DNA of 64,000 bases from JAGORM01 sp964406795. Its GTDB lineage: Bacteria > Patescibacteriota > Microgenomatia > Levybacterales > GWA1-39-11. The DNA lies in assembly GCA_964406795.1 (NCBI GenBank), contig CAYOTA010000005.1, forward strand, positions 50,344 through 114,343, given 5' to 3'. This document shows positions 59,980-64,000 of this stretch, piece after piece. The number at the start of each line of letters is the position of its first letter. The stretch's first letter is position 1. Both the position numbers and the translations under genes were made by a program. A model generated the notes under the pieces. It searched no databases, had not been told where the DNA came from, and saw only the letters and a list, made by a program, of their open reading frames with translations.

Positions 59980-61737
59980 CTAGTTTGAGGTTATAAATGT
60001 TTTACAAAACTCTTCCTCTGTTAAATTAGAAATATCAAAATCAGTGAATTTAAAATTTTGAGGGTATGAGTTAAGTGGGTACTTACTGCACAGTGTGTCA
60101 TTCTCAATGGAGAATAATTTTCCGCCATCTGACAACTGAGGTATGGTAAGGGACTTTTCACCTTTAGGAACTTGCGGACATACCATGTCTGAATGAAGAA
60201 TAACCGCACTGTCGGAGACAATAGATAACTTATCTGTACACCGGGAAAATGTGGCGTTTGCAAAGGTATATGGTTGGGGGTTTGAAACAATATTTCGTAT
60301 CTGATCTTTCGTATCATTTCTGTAGGAGTTTGTATCAAATAGGTAGTGATTGAAAAATGTCTTGGATCCATTGGCCACAACAGTTACGCGAATATCTTTC
60401 TCGTTTGCCAACTCTATGTATTTGGAAATGACGCGGTAGCTGAGTCCATATGCTTCCGAGCTATAAACTGGGTAGCGGTTAAAGTACACATGTATGAAAT
60501 TGAAAACGTGAAAAAGGTATACTATAAAGATTATACTACCAACTCCTATAGTGATCCACCTGCGCTTCGGAATGCATAGCAGATAATATATCCCTGAACC
60601 TATAAAAATGCACAAAAGCGGAAATATAAGCGCTGATCTTAAAGCTGCAAATCCGGTATTACCGTTACTGGCTAGGGTTGGAATTGGGGATAGTGCCAGT
60701 AAGGCTAGAAGTAAGACAAATACACGTCTCTTATAGGCGAATAAGTAGCACATTCCGAGTAACATAAATGCTGCATCTATATAGTAAAAATAACCGTGAA
60801 ACCACAGTGAAAAAGTGGATCGTGTTTCGCCTTGAATAAATAAAAATTCCGGAGAAAAAACTTTAAGGTATTTTTCAATTTGTTCTTTGCCATACACAAT
60901 AGGCTTATTTGAAAAAACTTTCGTAAGCGGAGTTTGTGTAGTTAAGCGTCTTTCGTTATCAACGGTTTTGGAAACAGATGGGTTTTGAAGAGTGGAGAGT
61001 TCTGATAGTCTGGAGCTAGTTGATGAGCTTGTAAGTGTTATTAAAAAGAATGCAAAGAGCCCAACACAAAGTAAAAATAGAATCACATAAAATTTAGTAA
61101 ATTTTTTCTTATTGATTTCTAGCCATGAGTAAAAGATGGTAACTGCGGCAAATGGAATAAAGATGAATTTTGTTCCCATGTAGGAATAAAAAGCTAAAAA
61201 CAAAGGAATAAAAGCTAAGAGTACGTGCCACCTTTTAAGCACAGTAAGCAGGTAAAATGCGAGTAAGTAAAAGAATATGGCTAGTGGCGCCTCATAGGCT
61301 GTACGGCCAAAAAATATACCCCAAGGATTTAGTGCTGCCACAATTCCTATCAAAAGTGCTTGAGGCCGACCCAGTAGTCTAAGACTTATCAAATACAGTA
61401 CTACTGCAATTCCACAGCTAATAATCGCATAAGGTAGCTTGGAAGCAAATAAAGAAAAAGGAACAAGGCCTATAAAAGGTGCCATGAGGAGGTATGGTAG
61501 TTCTGCTTGGGGAAACTCTCCTGTTATGGGGCGCAAGGAAAGCGGACTCCAGACACCTGCAATATCCTGTCCGGTTAACATAACCGCTTTGGCATTTATC
61601 ACAAAATTTAGTTCATCGTCTGTAATACCGGTTGGTATGAAATTCAAAAAGACAACACGGGGGAGTAGGGCTATAAAAAACACCAGGATTGCCCCAAAAT
61701 AGGTGTTTTTATAAGCGTTTTTGATAACGGTAGACAA
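59980..61737 (-). CDS. GT-C glycosyltransferase (PMT/ArnT-like)
   Basis: The 585-residue protein has about eleven membrane segments and the first-loop acidic pair ITDDELNF, as in GT-C enzymes using lipid-linked sugars. A soluble C-terminal domain of about 160 residues is outside the membrane. Such enzymes mannosylate proteins or modify glycolipids. The first codon is TTG; no other start gives the full N-terminal helix. The 170 bases upstream hold nothing recognisable. Confidence 0.8.
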   Translation of the reverse strand: MSTVIKNAYKNTYFGAILVFFIALLPRVVFLNFIPTGITDDELNFVINAKAVMLTGQDIAGVWSPLSLRPITGEFPQAELPYLLMAPFIGLVPFSLFASKLPYAIISCGIAVVLYLISLRLLGRPQALLIGIVAALNPWGIFFGRTAYEAPLAIFFYLLAFYLLTVLKRWHVLLAFIPLFLAFYSYMGTKFIFIPFAAVTIFYSWLEINKKKFTKFYVILFLLCVGLFAFFLITLTSSSTSSRLSELSTLQNPSVSKTVDNERRLTTQTPLTKVFSNKPIVYGKEQIEKYLKVFSPEFLFIQGETRSTFSLWFHGYFYYIDAAFMLLGMCYLFAYKRRVFVLLLALLALSPIPTLASNGNTGFAALRSALIFPLLCIFIGSGIYYLLCIPKRRWITIGVGSIIFIVYLFHVFNFIHVYFNRYPVYSSEAYGLSYRVISKYIELANEKDIRVTVVANGSKTFFNHYLFDTNSYRNDTKDQIRNIVSNPQPYTFANATFSRCTDKLSIVSDSAVILHSDMVCPQVPKGEKSLTIPQLSDGGKLFSIENDTLCSKYPLNSYPQNFKFTDFDISNLTEEEFCKTFITSN

Positions 61738-61909
61738 ATGAGTTCTTATGCTTATATAGTATCAAAAATTACGTAATTTTGGCGAGCGGATTTTGTACTT
61801 TTAATCATATGTTTAGTTTTCTTAATTCCGCTTGGCAAGCAGGGCATAGTACTAACTGTTTATACATCCATGCCCTTTTTGCAAGTTTATAATGTCTTTA
61901 TCAAAGCCA

Positions 61910-62290
61910 TTAGTTTTTTTCTTCTTCCCATGGTGTCATGAGTTGCAGAAAGTTTCCGTCAGGATCAGTAAATGTAGCTATCCAGGCTCCACCCATTTCA
62001 TACGGTTCTTTTATAACACTTACGCCATCTATCTTTGAAATTCTCTCAAATTCTTCTTTTACTTCATTTGTTTCGAAGTTTATAAGAATTCTTTGCGGTT
62101 CTTGAGCTTTGCCCTTTACCTCTGAATGTTCCCCAATAGATATAAAAGTGCTTCCTGCGCTCCACCCTACAAAATTATCCTCTTTCATATCAGGAGCTTT
62201 TTCTAAAAGCTTCTCATAGAATTTAGCCATTGCAGCGTGATTTCCTGTGCCTATCATTATTGAATTTAAATTTAACATGTTGTTATTCAC
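61910..62290 (-). CDS. VOC-superfamily (glyoxalase-like) protein
   Basis: The 126-residue protein begins with MNNNMLNLNSIMIGTGNHAA and has the duplicated beta-alpha-beta VOC layout (FYEKLL...ATFTDPDGNFLQLMTPWE). Members act as metal-dependent lyases, dioxygenases or antibiotic-binding proteins; the substrate is unknown. A strong AGGAGGTGA ribosome site precedes the ATG. Confidence 0.85.
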   Translation of the reverse strand: MNNNMLNLNSIMIGTGNHAAMAKFYEKLLEKAPDMKEDNFVGWSAGSTFISIGEHSEVKGKAQEPQRILINFETNEVKEEFERISKIDGVSVIKEPYEMGGAWIATFTDPDGNFLQLMTPWEEEKN

Positions 62291-62310
62291 CTCCTATCAT
62301 TTTGTGTACA

Positions 62311-62664
62311 TTATTCTAATTGCTTTGCTCTGAATTTTACTATTTTTACAATAAGATCATATGGAATGTCTTTATCCCATGAAAACTGTGCTGTTCCTTT
62401 ACCTTGTGCATATGGTTCTAAATCTTGCTTAAACTCATTCATGCCATTTGGACTGGGGTAAAAACCTATGTGATTTTCGTAGCCTGCAAAATGTACCATG
62501 TTTTTCCCGTATAACTGAAACGTAGGAATACCATATTTAATGGTCTCAGTAGCAGCAGGGCATGCTTTATGAATTGTTTCTCTAATCTTTTCCAGAATTA
62601 CTTGTTTGTCTTGTGGGAAAGTTGAGATGTGTTCATCAAATGAGGAATATGTTCTCATGGCCAT
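62311..62664 (-). CDS. DUF1801 (YdhG-like) protein
   Basis: The 117-residue protein has ACPAATETIKYGIPTFQL and HFAGYENHIGFYPSP, typical of DUF1801 proteins related to frataxin-like iron chaperones and YdhG. It is in a run of small enzymes of a kind often shared between genomes. No clear ribosome site is seen. Confidence 0.85.
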   Translation of the reverse strand: MAMRTYSSFDEHISTFPQDKQVILEKIRETIHKACPAATETIKYGIPTFQLYGKNMVHFAGYENHIGFYPSPNGMNEFKQDLEPYAQGKGTAQFSWDKDIPYDLIVKIVKFRAKQLE

Positions 62665-62685
62665 ATTTATTTTCCCATGCCTTTA

Positions 62686-63186
62686 TTACTCACCTGCTTT
62701 TCTGATTGCTTCAAGGTCAAGCTTTTTCATTGGCATGAATACAGCAGTTACTGCCTCGGTTTTTGCAGGATCGCGCATCATTTCGTCCAAAATCCTTGGG
62801 ACTACTTGCCATGTTAGGCCAAATTTATCTGTACACCATCCACATTGCTCGGCTTCAGGAACTGCTGAAAGTTTTTCCCAGAAGTAGTCAATTTCTTCTT
62901 GTGTTTCACATTCGATAATGTAAGATGTTGCGCCATTAAGTTTGAATTGGTCAATAGGGCCTCCGTTAAGAAACATAAAGCTTATTCCATCAACTTCACA
63001 TTCAGCTGTCAGAATGGACCTTTCAGGTCTACCAGAAACTTCTTCAGATGCTTTTGGTGCTTTTGTGATATCGCCTAACTGGGCTGAGTGTTCTCCTGGA
63101 GCAGAATTAAACGTTTCTATATAGTAATTTGCAGCATCTTCCCCGTTATTATTGGCAAACCAGATGCATGTAATAAGCTTACTCAT
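62686..63186 (-). CDS. PhnB-like VOC protein
   Basis: The 166-residue protein matches the PhnB/3-demethylubiquinone methyltransferase-like VOC family (CIWFANNNGEDAANYY, FMFLNGGP, LSAVPEAEQCGWCTDKFGLT). The catalytic role is unknown in most members. TGG-TAATAT lies six bases before the ATG. Confidence 0.88.
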   Translation of the reverse strand: MSKLITCIWFANNNGEDAANYYIETFNSAPGEHSAQLGDITKAPKASEEVSGRPERSILTAECEVDGISFMFLNGGPIDQFKLNGATSYIIECETQEEIDYFWEKLSAVPEAEQCGWCTDKFGLTWQVVPRILDEMMRDPAKTEAVTAVFMPMKKLDLEAIRKAGE

Positions 63187-63238
63187 AAAAATATATTACC
63201 AAAAAGAATATCAAAAGTCAGTAAGAAAGTATGTACAG

Positions 63239-63475
63239 TTAAAAATTATGTATTTTCTTTCCATTTTCATCTAAGATGACATCTTCTTTCAGCGTGTATC
63301 TTTTATGCCATTCTCTATTATTCTTAGCAAGAGTAATATTACACTGAAATTCATCCATAGAGATAACTGGTCTTACATTTTTAAATCCCAAACCCTCAAA
63401 GAATTTTTTAAGGGCACTGCCGTGCATGTTAGGATTTCCGGGCATAATCCCTTTCATTAGTGCTACGTATTTCAT
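63239..63475 (-). CDS. Truncated DUF1697-like protein
   Basis: The first 40 residues (MKYVALMKGIMPGN, then FEGLGFKNVRPVIS) match the start of DUF1697 proteins, which usually have about 180 residues. The remaining 38 residues do not fit that family and the gene stops early. TGG-CATAAT six bases before the ATG indicates that it is still transcribed. It may be a remnant or a fusion of unrelated ends. Confidence 0.5.
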   Translation of the reverse strand: MKYVALMKGIMPGNPNMHGSALKKFFEGLGFKNVRPVISMDEFQCNITLAKNNREWHKRYTLKEDVILDENGKKIHNF

Positions 63476-63493
63476 GAGGAGATTATGCCAAAG

Positions 63494-63694
63494 TTATGCG
63501 GAGGTAATAGTAAAGTTGCTGGGGTCAAAATCTTTTATATGTTCAGTTGCATCTAATATCTCAATTCCTAAAATATTCCCGCTTTTGTCTTCATCCACCA
63601 CAATAGCATCAGTTATTTTCCGAGATTTTTTATATACTCCCTTAGATAATTCTATATACATTGCATCAATTTTTTTGTCGTACTTCATGTTCAT
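63494..63694 (-). CDS. DUF2283 protein
   Basis: The 66-residue protein has the DUF2283 pattern MKYDKKIDAMYIELSKG and VDEDKSGNILGIEILDA. Such proteins often pair with DUF4258 proteins in modules resembling toxin-antitoxin pairs. Its start overlaps the upstream DUF4258 stop by four bases. Confidence 0.82.
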   Translation of the reverse strand: MNMKYDKKIDAMYIELSKGVYKKSRKITDAIVVDEDKSGNILGIEILDATEHIKDFDPSNFTITSA

Positions 63695-63906
63695 AGATAA
63701 TAAGCTGTAATGACTATTATTTTAGAGCCCTCAGTCTTAGTCACAACCTCTAATATAATACCACTGAATACTTTTTGCCGCAACTTTCGATTTCTAAAAC
63801 TTGGGATAATTTTGTCTGATTTTTCTATAGCTTGAAGGACTCTTTGTTTTTTAATATTTCTTATTTCAATTTGGGTTTTTGCGTGATCAGAAAAAACAAT
63901 AGGCAT
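63691..63906 (-). CDS. DUF4258 protein
   Basis: The 71-residue protein (MPIVFSDHAKTQIEIRNIKK...KIIVITAYYL) matches DUF4258, a small RelE-like fold. I use the ATG at 63906 because TATAAT (63913-63918) ends six bases before it; the open frame extends to 63993. With DUF2283 it forms a two-gene unit. The last 94 bases of the window show no other feature. Confidence 0.78.
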   Translation of the reverse strand: MPIVFSDHAKTQIEIRNIKKQRVLQAIEKSDKIIPSFRNRKLRQKVFSGIILEVVTKTEGSKIIVITAYYL

Positions 63907-64000
63907 GAGGGAATTATATCCGAGTATAAGCGAGGATTCAAACTCATGTACTGGATGAGTACCTCGGTAACACTTGGGGGTAGTAAGAATCAAGATACTC

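Noticed and set aside
63907..63993. Upstream extension of the DUF4258 frame
   Set aside because: A TATAAT six bases before the ATG at 63906 and the family's usual N-terminus both favour the shorter protein.
1..64000. CRISPR arrays, rRNA genes, insertion sequences with transposase
   Set aside because: No regularly spaced repeats, no rRNA segments and no transposase-like protein were seen on either strand.

Overview
The window looks like a scaffold from a Candidate Phyla Radiation (Patescibacteria) bacterium, probably near the Microgenomates; this placement is inference. The grounds are the DUF4012 envelope protein, a stand-alone 5'-3' exonuclease in place of a full DNA polymerase I, short versions of housekeeping enzymes, many small membrane proteins of unknown role, a sparse sugar metabolism, a group I intron in a tRNA gene, and a run of ten Ns that marks a draft assembly. 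Base composition is AT-rich and most genes are tightly packed.

Layout. 1-6367 (+): the end of a VirB4-type ATPase gene, a large repeat-bearing membrane protein with a C-terminal lytic transglycosylase domain, and three small exported proteins, one with an HExxH zinc site. This looks like a type IV secretion or cell-surface assembly operon. 6368-18401 (-): dnaN, dnaA with DnaA boxes around them, a frameshifted mutM, a GT4 glycosyltransferase, the exonuclease, ftsH, yidD, trpS, a Trp-repressor-like regulator with a tandem operator, murD and murI. 18506-24281: a tRNA-rich accessory zone with four ordinary tRNAs, a tRNA-Met-like sequence, an intron-containing CAU tRNA, two paralogous HTH proteins that may be LAGLIDADG-like endonucleases, a small island between tRNA-Ser fragments, a NUDIX hydrolase, a tyrosine recombinase and an FtsB-like protein. 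24334-30362: rplY, glmS, a 700-bp scar region behind glmS, and valS. 30402-46195: membrane proteins, rnhA, the DUF4012 protein, a VIT-like transporter, a class A PBP, an O-antigen-ligase-like protein, the rpmH-rnpA-yidC-jag cluster, gap and pgk. 46228-51974: a second class A PBP and sugar metabolism genes (PfkB kinase, class II aldolase, rpiB, rpe-like). 51961-59490: comM, a 513-residue unknown on an inserted segment, dnaG, rpoD and a sigma-region-4-like protein. 59483-64000: a secreted protein, a GT-C mannosyltransferase-like protein, VOC and DUF1801 proteins, and a DUF2283/DUF4258 pair.

Twice-seen themes. First, ends of conserved genes are duplicated beside intergenic or accessory DNA: three copies of the glmS tail, two of the rpoD tail, two of the comM head, and fragments from both ends of a tRNA-Ser gene. 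No recombinase gene lies inside these segments. Second, at least fourteen genes carry a -10-like hexamer exactly 6-7 bases before the start codon, often as TGG-TATAAT, so leaderless transcription seems common; I used this to choose several starts.

Functionally the window combines replication initiation and priming (dnaA, dnaN, dnaG), membrane protein insertion and quality control (yidC, yidD, ftsH), peptidoglycan synthesis (glmS, murD, murI, two PBPs), surface polysaccharide functions, and a lower-glycolysis plus pentose-phosphate enzyme set.
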